A stretch of 64,000 bases of DNA from Wurfbainia villosa (taxonomy: Eukaryota; Streptophyta; Magnoliopsida; Zingiberales; Zingiberaceae), in assembly GCA_025175895.1 (NCBI GenBank), contig CM045987.1, forward strand, positions 38,342,113 to 38,406,112, written 5' to 3'. Of the stretch, positions 11,443-23,040 are shown one piece after another. The notes under the pieces were generated by a model. The model was not told where the DNA came from. It did not search any database and saw only the letters and a list, made by a program, of their open reading frames with translations. A program made the translations under genes and the position numbers. Within the stretch, counting starts at the first letter, position 1; each line of letters opens with the position of its first letter.

Positions 11443-13123
11443 GTCCGGAGTTAATCGTGGATGCTAGTTATGATAACTAGTTCATTGGAGTGACTAGCCG
11501 TAACACTTCATATGGTTCTCTGCATATATAGATATGTCAATGAAGTTCTTAATGCAGCTTAAGTGCGATGTTCCTTTGACTTGCGGTATTCAAGTCATCT
11601 TGATCATAAAGACTTATGCTTTGACATTTTAAGCAAGCATCTCTGAGGAGATGTGGACCCGGGATGATTGAGTATAAGTCAAAGTGATCGAAGGTGTTTG
11701 AATAGCCTATACAAATTTCACCACTCCTTGTGAGGCGATGTATACCCATGGCCTCTCGTCGGATTGTTACTAAAGTCTTTGGCCAAAGCACTACATGTTT
11801 AGAGTAAGGTACTCTTGGATACATGTGCAGTAACTAGAATCCGTAGGACGAGGAAATGATACTTAGGCTAGGTGTGACATAGTCAACCTAGTGGGGACTG
11901 ACACTATAGACCATGTCCTGAACGAAGTGGGTATAAGATGAGTGAAGGGAATGAGCCACAATTCATTGTAGCTTTTGAAGGGTTTTAGAAATATTTCTGG
12001 ATAAACCGTTGATCTTTTCGGTTAATTAGGATTCATGATGTACTACTAGGTACCACTCATGATCATTCTATAATTAATGGTTAATTATAGATGGCCAATA
12101 TAAACCGAGAACCTATTTGGTCACACGCACAACGAGCGTAATCCAAAGGATTTAAAATAAGCTTTAGAATGAGATTCTCAGACCGAGAGAAACTAGGTTT
12201 GGTTGGACCAAACAAGCAGTGAGCATGAAATCGTTTCAGTCACAATGGAAGCGTGGATTGGCCGTGTCTTATGAAGACATGATGGATGAACCAAATTGGT
12301 TTTGTTCTAATCCAATGGTGGAGAATAAACCAAAGGGGTTTGGTTTGTTTTAAACGAATGGACCAAAGTTGGTTCGGTTCGTTTTAACTTAAAATAGACC
12401 AAATCTGTTTGGTTTATTTTAACTTAAATTAATAGAGCGGGTTAATGGGCTTTTGGTTATGATCCAATAACCATTAGGAGAATTTGTTCTCTATAAAATA
12501 GGGCTTAAGGGTTTTGTGAAAACCTAATCCAAGCAACCCATAGTTGCCGCCCACCCTCTCCCTCTCCTCTTGTGGTCGGCGCCCAACCCTAGTCGCCGCC
12601 CACCCTTGTGCCGCCGTCCAAGCTTGTTGCCAGTGTCCAAGCTCTAGCCAGCTATCCTCCGACGACCCTCCGGTGATCCTCCTTGGCTCCGGTGACCAAG
12701 GACTTGCTGGCCCTCTTCTCTTTGGCCGGCGCAAACTCCTCCACCAAGCTGTCCAGTTTTCTGGACAGCTTGCTTTCTTTGAGTCGGAGCATCGTTTGGA
12801 CGATGTTTGGAGCTCCGACAGTGGCTACATTGCCGGAGATTTGATCTCCGGTAATCCTCATAGGTGGAGGACGAAGGATTCATCAAACGGTTGACGAATA
12901 CCTCTCCGGAGAAGCGAGTTTTTGAGGACTTGTTTTGGATCCGAATTTTGATTCAGATTGTGATCTTCTCTTGAAACTACGATTGTCTACACATGTTGTA
13001 CTATGCATGCGTGTGGTGTGTGTGTTGTAATAAATTAGATTTATTATTTTTATTTCTTCCGCTGTGCATATGTTTACGAAACATGTTCGAACACACACTT
13101 GCTGCGGTGCCGGAAACCCAACA
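11443..13123 (+). repeat. 5' LTR of copia A, second part
   Basis: This continues 1612-1956 and ends CCAACA. Aligned by eye to the 3' LTR (18297-20515), it lacks about 195 bp at 12970-12975, equivalent to roughly 20167-20360. Without B and its TSD the LTR is about 2.02 kb against 2.22 kb for the 3' LTR. The TATA box is at 12492-12498. Confidence 0.9.
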
Positions 13124-13124
13124 G

Positions 13125-13136
13125 TGGTATCAGAGC
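13125..13136 (+). promoter_or_regulatory. Primer-binding site of copia A
   Basis: TGGTATCAGAGC, one base after the LTR end, is complementary to initiator tRNA-Met as in B. Confidence 0.93.
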
Positions 13137-14405
13137 CCAGGTTGTGTTTCGACATAATCGTAAAATTATTTTGCGATAGTCGTAATTGTATTTATGGAAA
13201 TTTTCTACTTTTGGAAAGTTAGAAGTATTTATGGAAATTTTTTATTTTGGAAAGTCTAAAAGTATTTATGGAAATCTTCTACTTTTGGAAAGTTAGAAGT
13301 ATTTATGGAAATTGATATTTTCCATAAATAAAATATTTGATTATATTTGAAAATTTGTTTCCTAATTTAATCATGATTTGATTTGGGAAATCAAATCTTA
13401 AAATATTTTTTTTCTATAAGTAGTTTTGATGATTTAGGAAATTTGTTTCCTAAATTGACTTTTCTTAATCAACACTTTCCACAAATAAAATATGTGATTA
13501 GATTTGGAAATTTGTTTTCTAATTTAATCATGATTTGATTTGGAGAATCAAATCTCAAACATATTTTATTTCCATAAATAGTTATGACATATAAGGAAAT
13601 TTTGTACATGTCATAATTGTATGTCATGTAATTGCATTAGATGCATATCATTATGCCATGCGTGTCGTGACATGTAGATGTATGCCATGTATGCCATGCC
13701 ACGTAGATAATAGTTATTTACATGCAAAGAGGATGAGACATAAAAACCCTTACTCAATATTAAAGCATACACCTTCCATTAATATGGTTTGAACCAGAGT
13801 TCTATTTCTTGTTTGGGTTGTTGGACTCTCTCCATGCCCGGCTCGAACCCGAACATGTTCAAACCATGGAATAGTTTAATACTAATATGGTAAGAGTCAG
13901 AGGTCAATCATTAGCTTTGGTTGTTGGACTCTCTCCAAGCTGGGCTATTTGGTTGAATGCGCTCTGACCATATTAAAACTATTTCTCGATTAATGGGTTG
14001 ACTTTAACCTGGAGCATCGGCTTGTTGGACTCTCTCCAAGGTCGATGTGAAGGGAGGTGAAGTTGGGTGCTATGCATATGATGCATACTTGTTAATGAGT
14101 TAACAACCCGATGTATGTGTGAACATTCAATTAGTTGATAGCACATTGTGATAGTTGCATATATGTGATATGCAATCGGTATATTTGATACCTACCATCG
14201 TAGTTATGAATGGGTTGTTGGACTCTCTCCAAGGTTATTCATATCTATGATGGATATCAGCCCATTCGGAGATGGACCTACGATCTCCCGAAGTGATTTT
14301 GGGGTTTTTGAAATTCAAAAAATGAATGAGATTTATGAATCTATATTGCTGCATTTTAAAATCATTTTCTCATATATGCTCATTTTGTATTTCTAGGTTA
14401 ATCGA
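13137..14405 (+). other. Untranslated leader of copia A with four hairpins
   Basis: This leader is homologous to 4193-5457. The four tip hairpins are at 13821-13835 (the last base of the second arm is changed, TCCAT), 13924-13938, 14025-14039 and 14218-14232. The long outer arms around the last one (14194-14210 with about 14236-14252) are still mostly complementary. There is no reading frame. Confidence 0.6.
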
Positions 14406-15773
14406 TTGATCATGACGTCTTTGAATTTTTGCACTATTTTGGATTCAAACAAATTGACTGGGCCTAACTTCCTGGACTGGCTTATAAACTTGAGAATTGT
14501 TCTCAAGGTGGAAAAGCTAGCATATGTCCTTGAAGAGCCTCTTTCCAACCGTCCTAGGGACGATGCAAATTCAAACCAAATGTTGGCCTATCAGAAACAT
14601 GTGGCAGATTCTGAACTGGCGAGTTGTATCATGCTAGCTGCAATGGTACCTGAGCTGCAAAAGCAGCATGAGCATATGGATGCTAATACCATAGTCTTCC
14701 ATCTTCATGAGTTGTTTGATGAGCAAGCGAGATCCAAAAGGTTCGAAGTCTCCAGGCTTCTCTTCACCTCTAAGATGCAAGAAGGTTCGTCTGTAGTGCA
14801 GTTTGTGCTAAAGATGAACGGGTACATCGAGCGACTGGCCACCCTCGGGTTTGTGATGAATCATGAATTAAGTATTGACTTAATTTTGCATTGTTTGCCC
14901 AAGAGTTTCTCACAATTTGTGATGAACTATCGAATGAACAAATTAGAATCCACTATTCCTGAGCTCCTCAATATGCTGAAGATTATGGAGCCTTCTGTGA
15001 AGCATGAGGAGAAGGTGATTCTGTTAATTGATTCCTCAAAGAAAGGTTCTAAGAGGAAGGCAAAAGAACAGAAGAAAGGGAAGAACAAGAAGGACAAGAA
15101 GGCAGAACCAGCACAAAAGGGCACTTTCCATCATTGTGGCAAGGAAGGCCACTGGCGAAGAAACTGCAATATTTATCTTGAGTCTGTGAAGAAGAAGAAG
15201 ACATCCGATGCCCCATCCTCTTCAGGTATCTTCGTTATTGATTGTCATTCTATTTCCTTAGACACTTGGGTATTGGATAATGGGTGTGGCTCACCTATAT
15301 GTAATGCCATACAGAGGCTAAGGAATAGAAGAAGACTCGTCAGAGGGGAGTCAAATTTGCGAGTTGGCAATGGAGCAAAGGTTGCTACGGTCACCATCGG
15401 AACTTATTTGCTGAAGCTCCCTAGTGGACTAGTCTTGGAACTGGACAATTGCTATTGTGTTCCTTCTCTAATAAAGAACATTGTTTCTATTTCCTGCTTA
15501 AATAGAAATGGTTACCATTTAATGTTTAGTAACAATTGTTGTTATATAACTTTGAATGACGTACTTTATGGAACTGGAGCTTTGAGAAATGGTATTTATA
15601 CGTTGGACGTATCCAGTGACATTTTCAATATCAAAGCGAGCAACAAGCATGCTCGAAAGGATAATCAATTAGACTTTTACATGTGGCATTGTCGTCTTGG
15701 CCATGCAAGCAAGAAACGCATGTCCGAATTACACCGATGTGGAATTCTGGAATCGTTTGAATTGGATTCATAG
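14406..15773 (+). pseudogene. Copia A Gag-protease-pre-integrase frame
   Basis: This is a 455-residue open frame and the longest Gag in the A/B family here. It holds the Gag domain (residues about 15-205), a lysine-rich linker (about 210-238), a zinc knuckle at about 241-258, protease at about 285-330, and GAG-pre-integrase (C-R-L-G-H-A-S-K-K-R) near 430-445. Two key residues are lost. The first knuckle Cys is Phe (F-H-H-C-G-K-E-G-H-W), and the protease site reads D-N-G instead of D-T-G (15276-15284). A TAG at 15771 ends the frame where the family continues into integrase. It is labelled pseudogene because the polyprotein is cut short. Confidence 0.85.
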
Positions 15774-16600
15774 GATACATGCGAATCATACTTAAAAGGC
15801 AAGTTGACTAAGTTACCTTTTATAGGAAAAGGTGAACGAGTGGGAGAGTTGCTACGTCTAATACATACTGATGTATGTGGACCTATGTCAACTCAAGCTT
15901 TAGGAGGCTATAGCTACTTTATTACCTTCACCGATGATCACTCACGGTTTGGGTATGTGTTCTTGATGAAACATAAATCTGAAGCCTTTGAAAGGTTCAA
16001 AGAATTCAGAAATGAAGTAGAGAAAAAACATGACAAGAGTATTAAAATACTTTGATCGGATCGAGGTGGTGAATACTTAAGTCAAGAGTTTCTTGATTAT
16101 CTAAGAGACAATGGTATATTGTCTCAATGGACTCCATATACACCATGACATAATGGTGTATCGAGGCGTAATGTAGGACCTTGTTGGACATGGTCAGGTC
16201 AATGATGAATCATGCGAATCTTCCCAAGTCCTTTTGGGGCTATGCACTTGACAATTTGTTTACTTGTTAAGCGGAATGCCAACAGGTAGTCTCTACTACT
16301 CCATATGAGATATGGAATAGTAAGAAACCTCATGTATCTTACTTGAAGATATGGGGTTGTCCCTTATGTGAAGGGACAAATTGGATGCTAAGTCGATAAA
16401 TGTCTATTTATTGGATACCACTAAGGAAACAAGGGTTACCAATTCTATCATGGAACAAAAGGTGTTTGTTTCAAGGCATCTTTGTGTTTCTAGAGAAAGA
16501 GTTTCTCTTGCAAGAAATGGGAGTGTCGGCTTGAGGAGGCTCGAGAGACTCAAATAGACATTGATGAGATACAACTCATAGTGATGAGCAATCGACTGGA
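15774..16600 (+). pseudogene. Copia A integrase remnant
   Basis: The frame 15804-16055 has H-T-D-V-C-G-P-M and F-T-D-D-H-S-R-F-G-Y, the first two catalytic Asp. It ends at a TGA at the position where B has CGA. The third catalytic residue is in the following S-D-R-G-G-E-Y. Beyond 16130 the integrase C-terminal part has many short deletions relative to B (7020-7460). Confidence 0.8.
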
Positions 16601-18282
16601 CCTATTGAAACATCAGATCTTCGTAGATCTGGTTGAACATGCAATATTCCTGAGAGATATGGATATCTCGTAAGTGAATCGAACGACGTGTTACTCATTG
16701 ATGATGAGGAGCCTACCAGTTATGAAGAAGTTCTGACAAGTTCAGAAAGGGATAAGTGGCTTGAAGCCATGAAGTCGGAAATGGATTCCATGTATGACAA
16801 CCAAGTTTAGAACTTGGTTGACCCACCTGAAGGCATAAAGCCTATAGGGTGCAAGTGGGTTTTCAAGAAGAAAACCGACATCGATGGTAATGTGATTACC
16901 TATAAGGCTACATTGGTGGCGAAAGGATATCGTCAAAAGCAAGGTGTTGATTATGACGAGACCTATTCGCCTGTAGCTATGCTTAAATCCATTCGGATGC
17001 TCTTGGCCATAGCATCTCATTATGATTATGAGATATGACAAATGGATGTGAAAACAACTTTCCTTAATGGAAACCTGCTCGAGGACGTGTATATGATACA
17101 ACCTGAGGGTTTCACATCGGTTGATAAAACCATGGTATGCAAATTGCGACGGTCCATATATGGATTGAAGCAAGCATCCAGGAGCTGGAATATCCATCTT
17201 GATGAGACAATCAAAAAAGTTTGATTTCTCACAAAATCTAGACGAACCTTGTGTGTACAAGAAGGTTAGTGGGTGCAGTCATGTTCCTAGTATTGTATGT
17301 TGATGACATATTACTTATAGGAAATGATGTTTCAGTCTTACAGTCAGTTAAGATTTGGTTGTCCAAGACATTCTCCATGAAATTCCTAGGAGAAACAACC
17401 TACATCCTCGGGATTAAGATCTATAAAGATAGATCGAAACGGTTGCTTGGTATTTCGCAGTCTATATATATAGACTGAGTGCTAAAGAGGTTTAGCATGT
17501 CGGAATCCAAGAAAGGTTTCCTACCCATCAGGCATGGGATACACCTTTTGAAGTCTATGTGTCCGCACACAGAAGACGAGAGGATTTGCATGAGTAAGAT
17601 TCCCTATGCATCCGTAATAGGATCTATCATGTATGCTATATTATGTACAAGGCCCGATGTATCATATGCTTTGAGTGTCATGAGTAGATATCAGTTTGAT
17701 CCAGGAATGGATCATTGGGAAGCTGTTAAGACAATCCTTAAGTACTTGAGAAGAACTAAGGATGTGTTCCTAATATATGTAGAAGGGGACATGGTGATAC
17801 GCGGGTATACGGATGCCAGCTTCCAGACAGACAAGGAAGATTCTAGGTCTCAGTCTGGATACGTGTTCACCTTGAATAGGAGCATAGTGAGTTGGAAAAG
17901 TTCCAAACAAGACACTGTAGCAGATTCTACCACTGAGGCAGAATACATTGCAGCTTCGGAAGCAGCAAAGGAAGCGGTTTTGATCAAGAAGTTCATTTAT
18001 GAACTTGGTGTGGTTCCAGCCATTGTTGAAGCAATACCGGTCTACTGCAACAACAATGGAGCAATTGCACAGGCGAAAGAGCCAAGGTCTCATCAACGAT
18101 CCAAACATGTGCTTCGCCACTATCATCTGATCAGAGAGATCATTAGTAGGAAGGAAATACAAATCGAAAAAATCCCCACTGAAAGGAACTTAGCAGATCC
18201 TTTGACTAAGGCATTACCTCAAAGTAAGTTTGAGGGTCATGTTAGAGCTTATGGTATTGGATACTGTAGCGATTGGCATTAG
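16601..18282 (+). pseudogene. Copia A reverse transcriptase and RNase H
   Basis: This is homologous to 7463-9196 but more damaged. Stops lie at about 16807 (TAG for TGG), 17036 (TGA for TGG) and 17476 (TGA for CGA), with a frameshift between 17220 and 17260. The catalytic Y-V-D-D is intact at 17296-17307. RNase H in 17479-18282 keeps T-D-A-S, T-E-A-E-Y and the end signature N-L-A-D-P-L-T-K-A-L, but C-D-N-N-G has become C-N-N-N-G, losing a catalytic Asp. Confidence 0.88.
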
Positions 18283-18296
18283 GCCAAGTGGGAGTT

Positions 18297-20515
18297 TGTT
18301 AGTAATATATGAGAGATGTCCTAAGGCAATCGCCTTATGTTTGAACCATTTATATGATAAATGAAGATTCACTATTTGATTATACATGTTTTCATGTATT
18401 TGATTAGATCTTAAACTCATTTACTGAATGTCCACAATACAATTCACAGCATGAGAGAATTTGTAATTGGATCACAACTAGTGAGTATCTCTACATGTGT
18501 AATTGTGATGTATCGGAATTATCCCTAGTCGATGAATTGATGGATTTGGACACCATCGATTATGTCGAGACTAGCATGAGGTATACTCCTTGGTTTATCC
18601 AAGCAGTTGATTCTCACTGGATGGAGACATTGTGATGTCTGGAGTTAATCGTGGATGCTAGTTATGATAAGTAGTTCATTGGAGTGACCAGCCTTAAGAC
18701 TTCATATGGTTCTCTGCATATATAGATATGTCAATGGAGTTCTTTCTGTAGCTTAAGTGCGATGTTCCTTTGACTTGCGGTATTCAAGTCATCTTAATCA
18801 TAAAGACTTATGCTTTGACATCTTAAGCAAGCATCTCTGAGGAGATGTGGACCTGAGATGATTGGGTATAAGTCGAAGTGATCGAAGGTGTTTGAATAGC
18901 CTATAAAGGATTCACCACTCCTTGCGAGAAGATGTATACCCATGGCCTCTCGTCGGATTGTTACTAAAGTCTTTGGCCAAAGCATTACATGTTTAGAGTA
19001 AGGTACTCTTCGATACATGTGTAGTAACTAGAATCCGTAGGACGAGGAAATGATACTTCGGCTAGGTGTGACGTAGTCAACCTAGTGGGGACTAACACTA
19101 TAGACCATGTCCTGAACCAAGTGGGTATAAGATGAGTGAAGGGAATAGGGCACGATTCATTGTAGTTTCTGAAGGGTTTCAAAAATAGTTCTGGATCAAC
19201 CGTTGATCTTTTCGGTTAATTGGGGATCATGATGTACTACTAGGTGCCACTCATGACCGTTCTATAATTAATGGTTAATTATAGACGACCAACATAAACC
19301 GAGAACCTATTTGGTCACACGCACAACGAGCGTAATCCGAAGGATTTAAAACAAGCTTGAGAATGTGATTCTTAGACCGAGAGAAACTAGGTTTGGTTGG
19401 ACCAAACAAGGAGTGAGCATGAAATCGTTTCAGTCACAATGGAAGCGTGGATGGGCCGTGTCTTATGAAGACATGATGGATGAACCAAATTAGTTTGGTT
19501 CTAATCCAATGGTAGAGAATAAACCAAAGGGGTTTGGTTTGTTTTAAACGAATGAACCAAAGTTGGTTCGGTTCATTTTAACTTAAAATAGACCAAATCG
19601 GTTTGGTTTATTTTAACTTAAATTAATGGAGCGGGTTAATGGGCTTTTAGTTATGATCCGATAACCATTAGGAAAATTTGTTCTCTATAAAATAGAGCTT
19701 AAGGGTTTTGTGAAAACCCAATCCAAGCAACCCATAGTTGCCGCCCACCCTCTCCCTCTCCTCTTGTGGTCGGCGCCCAACCCTAGCCGCCACCCACCCT
19801 TGTGCCACCGTCCAAGCTTGTTTCCGGTGTCCAAGCTCTAGCCGGCTATCCTCTGATGACTCTCCGGTGATCCTCCTTGGCTCCGGTGACCAAGGACTTG
19901 CTGGCCCTCTTCTCTTTGGCCAGCGCAAACTTCTCCACCAAGCCGTCCAATTTTCTAGACAGCTTGTTTTCTTTGAGTTGGAGCATCGTTTGGACGACAT
20001 TTGGGGCTCTGACAGTGGCTACATTGCCGGAGATTTGATCTCCGGTAATCCTCATAGGTGGAGGACGAAGGATTCGTCAAACGGTTGACGAATACCTCTC
20101 CGGAAAAGCGATTTTTTGAGGACTCATTTTGGATCCAAATTTTGATTCGGATTGTGATCTTCTCTCGATCACATCGTATTCAACACGAGACTAGTAACTC
20201 ATACGAAGATGAGGCTCGTGACTTTATGAAGTCATCCCGAAGATACTCGGCGTGGATACGGATAGAGGCGATTCCAGCAAGGATCGCTCCGGTTGATGCC
20301 TTTCCCGCTACATGTGATACGTCAGGTATACGTAGAATAAATTTCCTTTTATTGCAAAATTTGAAACTATGGTTATGTCTACATATGTTGTACTATGCAT
20401 GCGTGTGGTGTGTGTGTTGTAATAAATTAGATTTATTATTTTTATTTTTTCTGCTGTGCACATGTTTACGAAACATGTTCGAACACACCCTCGCCGCGGT
20501 GCCGGAAACCCAACA
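18297..20515 (+). repeat. 3' LTR of copia A
   Basis: The 2219-bp LTR runs from TGTTAG to CCAACA, preceded by the polypurine tract AAGTGGGAGTT (18286-18296). The TATA box is at 19686-19692. The element's TSD (GAGAT) follows at 20516-20520. Confidence 0.93.
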
Positions 20516-21742
20516 GAGATTGACGGTGTAGTTAGAGCTAGCGAGCTGCTTTGCCTCTGGGACATGCTACAAGAAAGGAGTAGCATCGATGTAGGGTCCC
20601 ACTTCATCAGACACTTAGTGAAGATGGGCAAAGCAGCACGAGGAGAGATTAATGTGGGGAGCCTACTTACCCACATTTGCCATAGGATGGGGTACGATTA
20701 CACTTCATTAAAGAGTATAGAGGGGAGCCCTAGGATCGACCTAGGAGTGTGCATGACCATGAAGATGATTGTGAGAGAAGGACACTCCTTATGCTTTCTA
20801 AGAAAAAATCTGACGGCCCTTAGGATCCCTGAACCTGATCGTACCACCATCACTACATGCGCCAGCTGGCGCTTGGACCTGATAGTGGAGTCCCCTCCAC
20901 ATGAGGGACCACCCACATTGATGCCCATCTCTCCCCCTTTACATCACTCTCCCTCCAGTCCACACATGCATAGGAACCCCCTAGTCCACACCAACATGAG
21001 TCTGCACCTGCACCACCAAATTTTTCCACCTTTGAGTAGGATGCAGGTATGTCGGCCTACGATTTCTCAAAGTTTCGATTGCGTCTCGATGACATATACA
21101 CCGAGCAGTAGACGCAGAGGCAGCAATGGGAGGAGCAGAGCGCCTACACAAAGGCAGAGTTCCAGGGCTTCCGGGAGCACTTCCAGCGGGCTGAGGAATT
21201 CTACGACGAGACCCGCATATACTTCTAGGAGGAGGCTGCTCATCACCGCGATGAGGCCACCTACCGCCAGGAGATGCGACAGAACATACATGCCCAGCAG
21301 GCATAGTGGGACAGGTAGGAGGAGCACCGAGCAACTGCTGCATCCACTAGCTCTCAGATCGACCACATGTACATGTGGCATCAGCGGCTCAGCAGCAAGT
21401 TCTCCCAGGATCCCGAGATGCCGAGGCTCCCAGACTTTCCACCTTGTCCACCATACTAGAGGTATATTTCATTTAAGTCTTGGGGGACCCCAAAGTTTAT
21501 TTTATTTGTTTTCTAGCAGTAGTTTATTTTCTGGTATTTTCATTCATTTATTCATGCATGGGTTGTTGAGTTTCTTTCAGTACTTAGTTTTTGTTATCTG
21601 TAAAGCTGCCTCAGTAGTATTTTTAAAAGTTGCTTACATGAGTTGTTCCCATAGGTAGCTTAACTCAATTTATCTCGTGATATTTTATTTTATTTGCTCT
21701 AATGATTGTTCTAGACTTACACTGGTTAGCTTTTATTTTTAC
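20516..21742 (+). pseudogene. Athila ORF1-like protein, second half, and 3' spacer
   Basis: From the first base after copia A, the frame found to 1611 resumes (D-G-V-V-R-A-S-E-L-L-C-L-W-D-M-L) and continues with family-like sequence (L-L-T-H-I-C-H-R-M-G-Y) to about 21030. Downstream reading needs frame changes and has stops. A 'cttgggggacccc' stretch near 21478 and an AT-rich 3' spacer follow. The element is cut at 21742 by copia C, and its right end and LTR are not seen in the window. Confidence 0.68.
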
Positions 21743-23040
21743 TGTAGGGATGTATACTGAAAAGTCTATCTTTTCTATGAACATCTTTATTTTTGAAATA
21801 AGAATCACATGCTCATTGTTTGCATATTTTTATGGTTATGAAATATTGTCTAATACTTTACATTGTAGATAACATGGTGTGTGGTGTCACACAGGAGATC
21901 ATGTTTTCGGCCCCTTGAAAAGTATAAGTAAAGGCTCACAACCGAGATGGCATTGGACAAACCATCAGAATGGTTGTAGTGTGATTTGGTATTGGTTTGT
22001 CTTGACCATAGAATCACACTAGTGCAATTTGTGTGTATTGAGCAGGACCGACTTAGAGGTGATTTGATTTATTGCTGACTACATAATTGAATCGGACCTC
22101 AGATATTATTTAGTACAAACTCTTAATCCCGATATAATAACGGGCACATATACTTAGTACTCATCTCTTTGATTTACCAATGGGTGAGATTTATATATTA
22201 AATCAATAGGCTTGGTAAGATGGAAGATAATATTATTTATATGGTGTGCCATTGATTATAGGAGGAAACCGTGTCCTATATATTAGGATGATGATGTCCC
22301 CTTGAGGAGCTCATAAGGTTCATCGTGTAAACCCTACAGGTGGACTTGGTCTGGCATGATGAAAAGGTTGAGTGGTACTACTCAAGGAGTTAGATGTTGA
22401 TTAATTAATGGTCAGTAAATTAATTAATCGACGGACATTCGACATCTTAAACACGGGAAGAAAATGTACAAATAATATATGGAACCCATATTATCATATG
22501 GGGGTTGGTGAGGTAGATCAATAATTAACCTTTAGTGGATTGGATCATCATTACTGGATCGGACTTTATGTGGGCTTGATCCATTGGTGGCCAAGACCCA
22601 ACTCCTCCTCATGGTCCCTAATGTAGCCTATTAACACCTCATGATGCTTAGATCCAAAGGATAGAAACAAAACTCAAAGATCCATTGGTAGAGATTAAAT
22701 CTCTAAGAATCGACGGTTGAGATTAAATTTCTAGATCCGACGGTTGAGATTAAATCCCTAGAACCAATGGAGGAGATTAATTCATGACTTATCCCTAACT
22801 CTATAAAAGGATGGCAAAGGGATTTGGCGTGAACTACATGATAGGAGAGCTAGGGTTTGGGCGGCAAGAAGGAATCCTATTTGAGATAGGATTAGGATTA
22901 GGGTTCGGAGGCAAGGGTGGCACCAAATAAGGAAGGTTCTTTCTCTCTTTTTCTTCCTCTTTTGGCCAACGTCCATCACCCTTCCTAGCTCTTTTCCAGC
23001 TTTCGCCGGCGCCCAAAAGCTTCCTTTTCCCTCTCCTTAG
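21743..23040 (+). repeat. 5' LTR of copia C, first part
   Basis: This is 1298 bp of LTR starting TGTAGGGATGTATAC; the rest is at 31853-32520. The TATA box is at 22802-22808. Just upstream are three direct repeats of a near-palindromic 13-mer, GAGATTAAATCTC and variants (22691, 22719, 22746), in units of about 27 bp. Confidence 0.9.
22691..22808 (+). promoter_or_regulatory. Copia C LTR core promoter with repeated boxes
   Basis: Three boxes of GAGATTAAATCTC type (22691-22703, 22719-22731, 22746-22758) precede TATAAAA at 22802-22808. The same layout recurs at 44324-44441 with three perfect boxes, and in 42190-42311. Position and repetition suggest transcription-factor binding; the factor is unknown. 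Confidence 0.5.

Larger units (their letters stand above)
1612..20515 (+). mobile_element. Ty1/copia retrotransposon A (contains B)
   Basis: The element has LTRs with TG...CA ends (TGTTAG at the start, CCAACA at the end), a tRNA-Met primer-binding site (PBS) at 13125, gag-pro-int-RT-RNase H order, and a polypurine tract before the 3' LTR at 18297. The flanking 5 bp are GAGAG (1607-1611) and GAGAT (20516-20520), a TSD with one change. The order int before RT makes it Ty1/copia. The Gag resembles the BARE/Angela type, which also has long LTRs, but that lineage call is tentative. Its 5' LTR is split by element B. Confidence 0.9.

Noticed and set aside
12544..12894. Plus-strand frames with Pro/Ser/Arg-rich products in the A/B LTRs (also 19738-20088, 3431-3712, 10694-10924)
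   Set aside because: They lie in the transcribed LTR part after the TATA box, differ between LTR copies by frameshifts, and have no known domain. A small leader peptide cannot be excluded but nothing supports it.
20456..20515. Start of a 400-residue frame in the A 3' LTR continuing into Athila sequence
   Set aside because: The start codon lies in the LTR by chance; the real homology begins after the TSD at 20516.
20698..21381. Minus-strand frames opposite the Athila ORF1-like gene
   Set aside because: Shadows of the plus-strand frame in GC-rich sequence with no family match.
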